Shown: positions 31,652-39,189 of the stretch, piece by piece | Layout of the letters: each line of letters starts with the position of its first letter | Numbering within the stretch: position 1 is the stretch's first letter | DNA from: an uncultured Spirochaetaceae bacterium | Lineage (GTDB): Bacteria > Spirochaetota > Spirochaetia > Treponematales > Treponemataceae | Direction of reading: 5' to 3' | Assembly (NCBI GenBank): GCA_902766125.1 | Contig: CACXCG010000059.1 | Location: forward strand, 1 to 39,189 | DNA length: 39,189 bases | Notes under the pieces: generated by a model | Database searches by the model: none | The model's input: only the letters and a program-made list of their open reading frames with translations | Told to the model about the DNA's origin: nothing | Program-made: the position numbers and the translations under genes

Positions 31652-32122
31652 ATGATAAGCAGTCTGGAACTGTGCGAGTTTATTGAACGTGGTGGAGTTT
31701 TCTGTAATGTTGAAGGTTCGGCTCCGGCAGAAATTTACCGCAAGGTTGTTGATTCTCTTGCATTACCCGCAGATGTAGATAAAGAACTGGTATACAACGA
31801 ACTGTGTGAGCGCGAAAAGGTGCTCAGTACTGCAGTGGGAAACGGGATTGCAATTCCTCATCCGCGCAGACCGCTTATGAAAAAGAGTGAAGACCAGCGC
31901 ATTGTTGTGTGCTTCCTTAAAAATCCCATCAATATGGGTGCCCCTGATTCTCTGAGTGTTCACACCATGTTCATTCTGCTTTCAGCATCTTCTCAGGTTC
32001 ACATCAATGTTCTTTCTTCTCTTGCAAAACTGATCCGCAAACCTGAGTTTAAGAAACTGCTGGAATCTAAACCGGCTCTTGAACAGCTTATTACGGCAAT
32101 TAAACAGACAGAGTTTAACTGA
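31652..32122 (+). CDS. ptsN: PTS EIIA component, PtsN (nitrogen-type) family
   Basis: 156 residues, the usual EIIA-Ntr/fructose-type size. The phosphorylated histidine is H70 in GNGIAIPHPR. The surrounding core, a REKVLSTAVG strand, an IVVCFLKNPI strand and a C-terminal HINVLSSLAKLIRKPEF segment, is typical of the family. No sugar permease domain is present, so a regulatory role in a PTS-Ntr type pathway is more likely than sugar transport. GGAGG at 31640-31644 is its ribosome binding site. It sits between a hypothetical gene and transketolase, which suggests a link to carbon metabolism. Confidence 0.85.
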   Translation: MISSLELCEFIERGGVFCNVEGSAPAEIYRKVVDSLALPADVDKELVYNELCEREKVLSTAVGNGIAIPHPRRPLMKKSEDQRIVVCFLKNPINMGAPDSLSVHTMFILLSASSQVHINVLSSLAKLIRKPEFKKLLESKPALEQLITAIKQTEFN

Positions 32123-32146
32123 TATATTTTCAGGCATAGGAGTACA

Positions 32147-34117
32147 ATGATGAACAAAAGCGGTATCGAAGCAGTAGCTCTTTCAATCCGTAGTCTTTCA
32201 ATGGATGCCATTCAAAAAGCAAATTCAGGACACCCCGGACTTCCGCTGGGTGCTGCAGAAATTGCAGCTGTTTTGTATGGCGAGATTATGAAGCACAATC
32301 CCGCAGATTCTGCATGGGTTGACCGCGACCGTTTTGTTCTTTCGGCAGGACATGGTTCCATGCTGATTTATTCGGTACTGCATCTTGCAGGCTACAAAGT
32401 TACTCTTGATGATATTAAATCCTTCCGTCAGGTTGGTTCAAAGTGTCCCGGTCATCCGGAATACGGCATTACAGACGGCGTTGAAGCAACTTCTGGTCCT
32501 CTGGGGCAGGGAATTGCACTTTCTGTCGGTATGGCAATGGCAGAAACAATGCTTGCAGCCCGCTTTAACACAAGTCATCACAAGATTGTAGATCATTACA
32601 CCTATGCACTTGTTGGCGAAGGCTGTCTTGAAGAGGGTGTTTCTTCTGAAGCCTGTTCTCTGGCAGGAACTCTCAAGCTGGGCAAACTGATTGTATTCTA
32701 TGACGAAAACAAAATCAGTATTGACGGAAGTACAGACGTTACCTTTAGCGAAGACATTCAGAAACGCTATGAAGCTTACGGCTGGCAGGTTCTGCGCGGA
32801 AGCATGTACAACATTGGTGAAATCCTTGATCTGGTAAAAATGGCTCAGGCAGAAGAGGAAAAACCGACACTTATCATCCTTAAGTCTACTATCGGTAAGG
32901 GTGCTCCCAAACAGGGTACCGCCGATGTACACGGAGCTCCGCTGGGTGCAGAAGGTGTTGCAGAAGCTAAAAAGACTCTGGGCATTCCTGCTGACAGTCA
33001 GTTCTATGTTGCTCCCGAAGCATATGCATATTTTGAAGAACGCCGCAAAGTCTTTGCACAGCAGTACGAAGAATGGAATGCAGAGTTTGATGCCTGGAGC
33101 AAAGAAAATCCTGATCTCCGCAAAAAGTGGGATGCATACTGGGCTAAGCAGCCGACTGGAGACGCAGCTGTTCCCGAATACAAAGCCGGTGATAAAATTG
33201 CAACACGCGGTGCAAGCGGTAAGAGCCTGAATTACATGGCTGACCGTTACGAATGGCTGGTCGGTGGTTCTGCAGACCTGCAGGGTCCCAACAAGACCGC
33301 ACTCAAACACGACGATGGAACCTATTCTGCTGCTAACCGTAAGGGACGCACTATTGAATACGGTATCCGTGAGTTTGCAATGAGTCAGGTTATGAGCGGA
33401 ATCAACCTGCATGGCGGACTGCGTGCATTCGGAGCAACCTTCTTAGTATTTGCAGATTATCTTCGTGCTTCATTACGCGTTGCAGCTTTAAGCCGTATTC
33501 CCAACATTTATATTCTTACACACGACTCAATCTATGTAGGTGAAGATGGTCCTACTCATCAGCCTATAGAAACCCTTGCATCTCTTCGCTGTATTCCTCA
33601 TGTTCAGGTTCTGCGCCCGGGTGATGCAGAAGAAGCGCCGCTTGCCTGGGAACTTGCAATGGAAAGCACCGATCATCCGGTTTGTATGGCGTTTACCCGT
33701 CAGGATTTACCGGTGTATGAAAAGGGTGACAAAAAGTGGCGCGAAACAGCACGCAAAGGTGCGTATGTCGTAAAAGACTGCTCTGGAACACCCGACATTA
33801 CCGTTCTTGCAACCGGAAGTGAAGTTAGTCTTGCACTTGATGCAGCAAAACTTGCATCTGGCAAAAAAGTCCGCGTTGTTTCTGTTCTGGATAAGACACT
33901 GTTTGACAGTCAGGACAGTTCGTTCCGTGACAGCATCTTAGGCGGAGCAAAACGTATTGTTGTTGCAGAAGCAGGAGTCCGCATGGGCTGGGAAGGCTAT
34001 GCTGAAAAAGAAGACTGCTTTACGCTCAACGACTTTGGTGAATCAGGTCCCGCTGCAAAAGTTGCAGAACACCTTGGCTTTACCGCTGCTGCACTTGCAG
34101 ACGTGCTGAACCGCTAG
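32147..34117 (+). CDS. tkt: Transketolase
   Basis: 656 residues; transfers two-carbon units in the pentose phosphate pathway with thiamine diphosphate. Visible: [33 protein letters not shown], the ThDP motif GEGCLEEG continuing to [49 protein letters not shown] and FTRQDLPV. The usual GDG of the ThDP motif is GEG (about residue 158). AGGAG (32138-32142) is 4 nt from the ATG at 32147 and 7 nt from a second ATG at 32150; the second may be the true start. It supplies erythrose-4-phosphate for aromatic synthesis. A terminator follows. Confidence 0.95.
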   Translation: MMNKSGIEAVALSIRSLSMDAIQKANSGHPGLPLGAAEIAAVLYGEIMKHNPADSAWVDRDRFVLSAGHGSMLIYSVLHLAGYKVTLDDIKSFRQVGSKCPGHPEYGITDGVEATSGPLGQGIALSVGMAMAETMLAARFNTSHHKIVDHYTYALVGEGCLEEGVSSEACSLAGTLKLGKLIVFYDENKISIDGSTDVTFSEDIQKRYEAYGWQVLRGSMYNIGEILDLVKMAQAEEEKPTLIILKSTIGKGAPKQGTADVHGAPLGAEGVAEAKKTLGIPADSQFYVAPEAYAYFEERRKVFAQQYEEWNAEFDAWSKENPDLRKKWDAYWAKQPTGDAAVPEYKAGDKIATRGASGKSLNYMADRYEWLVGGSADLQGPNKTALKHDDGTYSAANRKGRTIEYGIREFAMSQVMSGINLHGGLRAFGATFLVFADYLRASLRVAALSRIPNIYILTHDSIYVGEDGPTHQPIETLASLRCIPHVQVLRPGDAEEAPLAWELAMESTDHPVCMAFTRQDLPVYEKGDKKWRETARKGAYVVKDCSGTPDITVLATGSEVSLALDAAKLASGKKVRVVSVLDKTLFDSQDSSFRDSILGGAKRIVVAEAGVRMGWEGYAEKEDCFTLNDFGESGPAAKVAEHLGFTAAALADVLNR

Positions 34118-34140
34118 TCATTTTTGTATCAGTTTATTCT

Positions 34141-34175
34141 GCGGGTTTTGGTTTTCCAGAACCCGCTTTTTTTTT
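34141..34175 (+). terminator. Rho-independent terminator after tkt
   Basis: GCGGGTT (34141-34147) pairs with AACCCGC (34160-34166). The stem continues with a T-G pair and TGG/CCA, closing a TTTT loop. Nine T residues follow (34167-34175). On the other strand the hairpin is not followed by a T run, so it serves the tkt operon only. Confidence 0.9.
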
Positions 34176-34184
34176 GGCAGAGAA

Positions 34185-36179
34185 CTATTCTTCCTCTCCG
34201 CTTGCAACCATAAGAGAGCCGTCGTCATCTGCGGCAAGGGCAGCAAGATCAGCAATGTCTTTGCGGTGAGCGGCTTGCTGCCAGGTGGTTCCTGCCTGAT
34301 CCAGTGACTGCATCTGTTTTTGCTTGCGTTCAGTCTGTTTTTTAAATTCGGTGCGTGCGGCAAGCAGTATGTCTGTTGCAATATCTGCACGGACATGCAG
34401 TGCCTGTGCAAGTTCTGCTTCCGGGGCTGCGGCAAGCGCTTCCAGTGTTCCGTATTTTTTCATGAGGATTTTATCGCGTTCTGCTCCCACATGAGGAAGT
34501 TTTATAAACGGCGTTACGACATTTTCTTTGGTACGCAGGTTCTGGTTACGGCTGGTTGCAAAACGGTGGGTTTCATCGCGTACTCTCTGCAAAAGGCGCA
34601 GTGCATCACTCCGCTTGGGAAGGCAAACCGGTTCTGAAGTATGCGGTCTCCAGATTTCTTCGTCACGCTTTGCAAGTCCCGCAATGGGAATGTCCAGACC
34701 TAACGATTTTAAGACACCGTCTACAGCGTTGACCTGTCCTATTCCTCCGTCAATCAGAATCAAATCAGGCAAGTCTTTGTTTTCATTTACTAAGCGTGAA
34801 TATCTTCGTGTAGTTGCTTCCCGCATAGACTGAAAGTCATCTATGTAGCCGTCAGTTGTCTTTAACCTGAAGTAGCGGTAATTTTTTTTGTCGGGGTTTC
34901 CGTTGTAAAAACTGATAAGGCTTGCGACAGGAAATTTTCCTCCGATGTGTGCAATATCAAAACCTTCAATACGGACCGGCAGTTTGGGTAAGCAAAGGGT
35001 TTCTTTAAGTTCTTCCATTGCAGGAAAGTCGCCCCGCTCACGCATGCGCCGTATAATGTCTTCGTGTGCATTTTCGCGTGCCATGGCAAGGGCAGCGTTG
35101 TGAAGCTTAGCCTGCGTTATCTGGTCGGTTACCAGAACAATGTCACAGTCTGCGTACAGCTGTTCCTTAAAATACTGGTGCATCAGTTCCATGTCGTCGG
35201 AAGTGCTTACATAAATGTGTGGCGGAATATCCTCTTTTTCAGTATAGTATGCACTCATAAATTCTGCAAGAACTTCGTTGTCTTCGTTCAGGCTCTGTGC
35301 ACGGTAACTGTCACGACCCAGAAGTTTTCCTCCTCGGATTTTAAGAACGGCAACGCTTACCAGTTCTCCTTCGCGCCAGGAAGCAATGTAATCCCGGTCA
35401 TCACCATCAAATCCTTCCACCGAATTCTGATTCTGCAGAACAGCAAGTGCTTTCAGTCCGTCGCGTAAACGGGCAGCTTTTTCAAAGTTAAGGTCTTTTG
35501 CTGCCTGTTTCATCTGGGTTTCCAGTTTTTGTGCGGTTTGCTCCCCTTTACCCTCAAGTAGCGTTGAGATTTCTTCGATAAATTCAGTATAGGTGGATTG
35601 GGCTACGTCTTTACAGCACGGTGCAAGACATCTTCCTATATGATAGTACAGGCAGGGAGACTGTTTTTTCCTAAAAGAAGAACAGTGCCGTAACGGATAA
35701 ATCTCCCTGAGTGTTTCTATAAATGTGTCGAGTGCAGTTGCATCGGGGTAGGGGCCGAAATAGCGCGAACCGTCCTGCACAACACGCCGCGTCTTGAAGA
35801 TTCTGGGAAATTCTTCTGCGGTAATCCTCAGTACGGGATACGACTTTCCGTCCTTGAGGTCAATGTTGTAACGGGGTGTATGCTTTTTGATGAGGTTATT
35901 CTCAAGCAGAAACGCTTCGTACTCGTTGTTTGTGGTAATGTATTCTATGCTGCGGGCATGACTTATAAGCAGTCTTGTCTTGATATCCTTTGTTCCGCTA
36001 AAATAGGAGCAGAGACGATTCTTCAGACTCTTTGCCTTGCCCACATAGATGATTGTTCCGTGAGCGTTGCGCCACATATAGACGCCGCTTGATGACGGAG
36101 CTTTAAGAGCAGTTTGGTGAAGCACTTCGCGGAAAGAGGAGTCTTCATTTTCAGGAGCAGGTAATGGTCTGTCAGACAT
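34185..36179 (-). CDS. uvrC: Excinuclease ABC subunit C
   Basis: 664 residues from the chosen ATG; makes both incisions in nucleotide-excision repair with UvrA and UvrB. The N-terminal GIY-YIG nuclease is at about 24-110 (SGVYMWRN, IIYVGKAKSLKNRL). Next come a cysteine-containing linker (CLYYHIGRCLAPC), the UVR domain (AKDLNFEKAARLRDGL), the endonuclease-V-like domain with EGFDIAHIGG (the usual DxSH reads DIAH) and DLILIDGGIGQVNAV, and a helix-hairpin-helix end (LPHVGAERDKILMKKYGTLE). The start at 36179 is preferred to 36248: a TATCTT box ends 8 nt before it and the upstream residues are not family-like. The first codons overlap the divergent gene. Confidence 0.95.
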   Translation of the reverse strand: MSDRPLPAPENEDSSFREVLHQTALKAPSSSGVYMWRNAHGTIIYVGKAKSLKNRLCSYFSGTKDIKTRLLISHARSIEYITTNNEYEAFLLENNLIKKHTPRYNIDLKDGKSYPVLRITAEEFPRIFKTRRVVQDGSRYFGPYPDATALDTFIETLREIYPLRHCSSFRKKQSPCLYYHIGRCLAPCCKDVAQSTYTEFIEEISTLLEGKGEQTAQKLETQMKQAAKDLNFEKAARLRDGLKALAVLQNQNSVEGFDGDDRDYIASWREGELVSVAVLKIRGGKLLGRDSYRAQSLNEDNEVLAEFMSAYYTEKEDIPPHIYVSTSDDMELMHQYFKEQLYADCDIVLVTDQITQAKLHNAALAMARENAHEDIIRRMRERGDFPAMEELKETLCLPKLPVRIEGFDIAHIGGKFPVASLISFYNGNPDKKNYRYFRLKTTDGYIDDFQSMREATTRRYSRLVNENKDLPDLILIDGGIGQVNAVDGVLKSLGLDIPIAGLAKRDEEIWRPHTSEPVCLPKRSDALRLLQRVRDETHRFATSRNQNLRTKENVVTPFIKLPHVGAERDKILMKKYGTLEALAAAPEAELAQALHVRADIATDILLAARTEFKKQTERKQKQMQSLDQAGTTWQQAAHRKDIADLAALAADDDGSLMVASGEEE

Positions 36180-37663
36180 ACAGAAATAAGATACTTTCTT
36201 TTTGCGCTCTTTGTCTACTTGTAGCGGGAACTCAGTCACTGTTTGCACAGGAAACCGTCTATACCTTGGGCGGAAAACAGGGCTGGTCTTCTATAGAAAC
36301 AATGGAAGGCGTTACCTATGGAACCGGTAAATATGGATGGGAGAGTATTGTTCTTGATACCAACAGCCGTCGTGCAAACGACAGTACCGATATGCTGGTA
36401 AGTTTTGACGGAGACTCTTTTTCTGATGCAGCCGGAAATTACTCTGTGGTAAGCAATGCGCTGCTTCCTTCAGATAAATCGGTTATGGGTAGCGGTGCCG
36501 GCTTAAGTCTTGGTAACGGCGGAATTTCTCTTTCCGGAAAAGAAGGTGCTCTTTTTTCTACCAGTGGAGTCACCGGTTCTTTTATGATTGAATTCTGGCT
36601 GTGTCCTTCCATTGCAGAAAGCGGTGAAGTTGTGTTTTCCTGGCGTTCATCTCGTACGCTTGCAAACTATCCGCTGTATCAGTCTGTCCGTGCAAGTTTT
36701 TTCAATAACCGTCTGCGCTGGGAGTTCACCAATATTTTCAGCGGCTACAGTGCAAACGACGGCACCATTGTGTTAAAAGAATATCAGCCTGCAGTTCCCG
36801 GAGAATGGAGTCATCATTCCATTTCGTATAATGAAGAAACAGGTCTTCTTGAATACCGCATCAACGGACGCACTGAAGATTTAGTGTATGTTACAACAAA
36901 TGCAAAAGAACATGGCGGTTCCCTGTATCCTCCCGTATTGGGAGTTGCAGCAAACGTAGAATTCTGTCCCCGCTTTACCGGACGCATTGATGATGTACGC
37001 ATTCAGCGCGGAACTCATGATGATACTGTTCAACCCTTACGCTATGACCCGTATGTGACCGACGGCGGATATTTTGTTACAGAACCTATTATGATTTCTA
37101 ACGGTGCAGTTCTTGACCGTGTTGATGCCTTACTTTCAGAACCGTCTCAGACTGCGGTTGTGCTGTATGCCCGTGCAAGTGACAACCTGTTCAACTGGGA
37201 TGATGTAGAGTGGATTCCTGTTCAGAACCACACTATGCTGCGTGACATCCGCGGTCTGTATTTTCAGCTTGCAGTGTATTTGTATCCTGATGGCGGCGGA
37301 GTGACCAGCCCTGCAGTTACGCAGATTGACCTGACGTTTACCGAAGTTCCTGTTCCGCTTGCTCCGTTTGCAATTACTGCAACACCGGGTGACGGTTGTG
37401 TAACGCTTACCTGGAGTGCATCTGTTGACGGATATACCGGCGGATACTATGTGTTCTACGGAGACCGTCCGGGAGAATACTTAAGCCGTGAAGCAGTGCA
37501 GGGATCTTCTCCTATTGATGTAGGGGCAACGCGTTCCATTACGCTTACAGGACTTAAAAACGGAAAAATTTATTACTTTGCAATTGCATCATATTCATCG
37601 AATGACAGCAGGATTATGGGAACCCTTTCAAAAGAAGTGTATGCCCGTCCGCTTAAGAGGTAA
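36164..37663 (+). CDS. Secreted protein with LamG-like and fibronectin type III-like domains
   Basis: 499 residues. A signal peptide is clear (basic RNK, then ILSFCALCLLVAG, probable cleavage near residue 28). Residues 32-60 contain a repeated GKxGWxSI pattern (GKQGWSSIETMEG, then GKYGWESIVLDTN). A concanavalin/LamG-like domain follows at about 70-285 (ending FTGRIDDVRIQRG), and an FN3-like domain at about 400-495 (VTLTWSASVDGYTGGYYVFYG, LKNGKIYYFAIASY). Such domains bind carbohydrates or proteins; the protein is probably periplasmic or on the surface. AGGAG (36153-36157) is 6 nt before the ATG. Its first 16 bp overlap uvrC coding sequence, head-to-head. Confidence 0.82.
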   Translation: MVCQTYRNKILSFCALCLLVAGTQSLFAQETVYTLGGKQGWSSIETMEGVTYGTGKYGWESIVLDTNSRRANDSTDMLVSFDGDSFSDAAGNYSVVSNALLPSDKSVMGSGAGLSLGNGGISLSGKEGALFSTSGVTGSFMIEFWLCPSIAESGEVVFSWRSSRTLANYPLYQSVRASFFNNRLRWEFTNIFSGYSANDGTIVLKEYQPAVPGEWSHHSISYNEETGLLEYRINGRTEDLVYVTTNAKEHGGSLYPPVLGVAANVEFCPRFTGRIDDVRIQRGTHDDTVQPLRYDPYVTDGGYFVTEPIMISNGAVLDRVDALLSEPSQTAVVLYARASDNLFNWDDVEWIPVQNHTMLRDIRGLYFQLAVYLYPDGGGVTSPAVTQIDLTFTEVPVPLAPFAITATPGDGCVTLTWSASVDGYTGGYYVFYGDRPGEYLSREAVQGSSPIDVGATRSITLTGLKNGKIYYFAIASYSSNDSRIMGTLSKEVYARPLKR

Positions 37664-37665
37664 TC

Positions 37666-39189
37666 ATGCCAGAAAATAAAATGCAGAACAAAATCATCTA
37701 CGACCGCGCAAAAGCAGCAGCCCTTTCCCGTGACTATGCACTCGCTTCGCGTCTGTATAAAGGTCTTCTCAGTTCAGAGCCAGAGAACATTGACTTTTTA
37801 CTTGGCTTAGGTGATGTATATGAACGAAGCGGACAGGATGCAAGTGCTATTCCGCTGTACCGTGAAGTAGTGCGTCTTCAGCCTTCGAATGTAGATGCCC
37901 TTAACAAACTTGCAGCGGTGTATCGCCGTCTTAAGCGTTACGACGATTCTATCTCCATGCTGGAGCAGGCTTTAATTACCGACGAAAGCAATGTGCAGGT
38001 ATATTACAATCTTGGCTTTACCTATAAACTTATGGGAAAGTATGAAGATGCAGTTCAGTGCTTTACCCGCGTTATTGAAGAAAACCCCAGTGATGTTCTT
38101 ACGTATAATCATCTTGGTTCAATTTATGATGCACAGAAGGATTATGCAAAAGCAATTGCTGCCTATCAGCGTGGACTTAAAGTTGACCCCAATCATCCTA
38201 TTCTGCACTTAAACCTGGCACATGCCTACGAGTCAACGGACCAGGTTGAGTTTGCAGGAAAAGAATATGAAGCGGCACTTCGTTCAAAGCCGGGCTGGCT
38301 TGATGCTATTGACGGCTACGCAGGACTGTTGTTAAAGAAAGATGATCCTAAGAATGCAGGTGCGCTTGTTCAGCAGGCAATCCGTCTGAATCCGCAGAAT
38401 GTTAAACTGCACTCTGCCATGGGTGATGTGTATTCAGGACAGCAGCTGTTTGATGCAGCGGAAGATGAATATCGTGAAGCATTAAAGTATGACGAGAACT
38501 ATGCTGCAGCACTCAGCGGTCTTGCAAACGTGTATGACACAACCGGAAAAAAAGCAGATGCACTCCGAACCATGCAGCGGCTTGAAAAAATTCAGCCGGA
38601 CAGTACAAAGATTCAGCAGGAATATTCTTCTCACCTTCTGTCTGCAAATAAACTCAATGCAGCAAGTAAGAAAATAAAAAAACTGTGGGACCGCAATCCC
38701 GAAGACGTTAGTACGCTCAATCTGCTTGCCCAGTACTATATCTGTAAGGGCGAAGATAAAAAAGCTCAGGGCTGTTTCAAAAAAATCGATGCAATAGATC
38801 CTTCATACACTTTGCATTTACGCGATGCAGGTGACCGGTATCATCAGAAGGGCCGCTATAAAAAAGCGGAAAGCATGTACCTTAAGTATCTTGAAGCAAA
38901 TGATAATGAATCAACTTCGCTGATGAAGATTGCACGCAACTACGAAAAGCTTGGTGTGTATGACAAAGCGCTTACGTATTATAAAATGCTGCTTGCACGT
39001 GACGATTCAAACCCGGTGTATTCTGCCGAAGTGCAGCGTGTCAGTGCCCTGTGTTCAGGTCTCTTTATTCCGCCGGATGAATCGGTACCTGTTGAAACAG
39101 AAGACGATGATGAAATCATTGAACAGGCTGTAGAGGAAGAAGATACAGACGATACACTCGTTGATGAAGATATTGCACCAGATTTTGGA
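37666..39189 (+). CDS. Large TPR protein, truncated by the window edge
   Basis: 508 codons are visible and the frame runs off the right edge. At least ten tetratricopeptide units can be seen from about residue 10 to 465, for example ALASRLYKGLLSSEPENIDF, YYNLGFTYKLMGKYEDAVQC and YNHLGSIYDAQKDYAKAIAA. A very acidic segment begins near residue 480 (VETEDDDEIIEQAVEEE). TPR arrays are protein-binding scaffolds; the partner is unknown. It starts 2 nt after the stop of the secreted LamG/FN3-like protein, with AAGAGG as ribosome binding site, so they are one operon and the TPR protein may help to export or assemble it. No signal peptide at the N-terminus. Confidence 0.9.
   Translation, partial: MPENKMQNKIIYDRAKAAALSRDYALASRLYKGLLSSEPENIDFLLGLGDVYERSGQDASAIPLYREVVRLQPSNVDALNKLAAVYRRLKRYDDSISMLEQALITDESNVQVYYNLGFTYKLMGKYEDAVQCFTRVIEENPSDVLTYNHLGSIYDAQKDYAKAIAAYQRGLKVDPNHPILHLNLAHAYESTDQVEFAGKEYEAALRSKPGWLDAIDGYAGLLLKKDDPKNAGALVQQAIRLNPQNVKLHSAMGDVYSGQQLFDAAEDEYREALKYDENYAAALSGLANVYDTTGKKADALRTMQRLEKIQPDSTKIQQEYSSHLLSANKLNAASKKIKKLWDRNPEDVSTLNLLAQYYICKGEDKKAQGCFKKIDAIDPSYTLHLRDAGDRYHQKGRYKKAESMYLKYLEANDNESTSLMKIARNYEKLGVYDKALTYYKMLLARDDSNPVYSAEVQRVSALCSGLFIPPDESVPVETEDDDEIIEQAVEEEDTDDTLVDEDIAPDFG

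Noticed and set aside
32438..33412. Long antisense open frame (324 codons) opposite transketolase
   Set aside because: The plus-strand product has every transketolase motif; the antisense product is Cys- and Phe-rich with no domain, start signal or promoter. The same holds for long antisense frames at 30137-31030, 15241-15924, 18688-19479 and 20231-21070.
1..39189. tRNA, rRNA or CRISPR array
   Set aside because: All intergenic gaps are below about 130 bp and none shows cloverleaf-like or regularly spaced direct repeats.

Overview
The window looks like a chromosomal segment of a host-associated or free-living Treponema (Spirochaetota). The evidence is the gene content: treponemal-style lipoproteins with loose lipoboxes, a spirochaetal zinc-ribbon protein beside murI, uvrC next to a secreted LamG/FN3-like protein and a TPR protein, and a conserved hypothetical beside a PtsN-like protein. 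GC content is moderate by eye. It encodes threonine/methionine, aromatic and branched-chain amino-acid steps (thrA, aroA, a pheA fusion, ilvN), so it is not a metabolically reduced relative such as T. pallidum. Coding density is very high. The longest non-coding gap is about 126 bp (8840-8965), and I saw no tRNA, rRNA, CRISPR array, complete insertion sequence or prophage.

Layout. 1-2145: the tail of an Rpn-type nuclease gene, then an M20 metallopeptidase and an LpoB-like lipoprotein. 2146-5360 (minus): an mraY-fabF-lipoprotein operon. 5428-7259 (plus): aroA and a small membrane protein. 7238-8839 (minus): a GAF/HD-GYP protein. 8966-13942 (plus): a thrA - [DAHP-synthase-like/prephenate dehydratase] - ilvN operon, in which all three products carry ACT domains. 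13939-17380: a hypothetical protein, a large lipoprotein with an HExxH motif, and a pentapeptide-repeat/MBL-hydrolase pair. 17433-18581: zinc ribbon and murI. 18553-22129 (minus): icd, a membrane protein, map and a J-domain protein. 22180-25834 (minus): long-chain acyl-CoA synthetase and sialate O-acetylesterase-like protein. 25928-30121: argS and a hybrid histidine kinase. 30164-34117: hypothetical, PtsN-like EIIA and transketolase, closed by the only clear intrinsic terminator. 34185-36179 (minus): uvrC. 36164-39189: secreted LamG/FN3-like protein and a large TPR protein that runs off the end.

Two things stand out. First, the DAHP-synthase domain fused to prephenate dehydratase has lost essentially every catalytic and metal-binding residue of its family, so it looks like a pseudoenzyme, perhaps kept as a regulatory module. 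Second, the first genes of transcription units repeatedly show a sigma70-type -35/17 bp/-10 promoter whose -10 box ends only 6-9 nt before the start codon, with no Shine-Dalgarno sequence. Genes inside operons have ordinary GGAG-type ribosome binding sites. This points to widespread leaderless or near-leaderless transcripts. At mraY/aroA the two divergent promoters even share one palindromic TTGCAA as their -35 element. Start codons were chosen with these signals, so several differ from the longest open frame.
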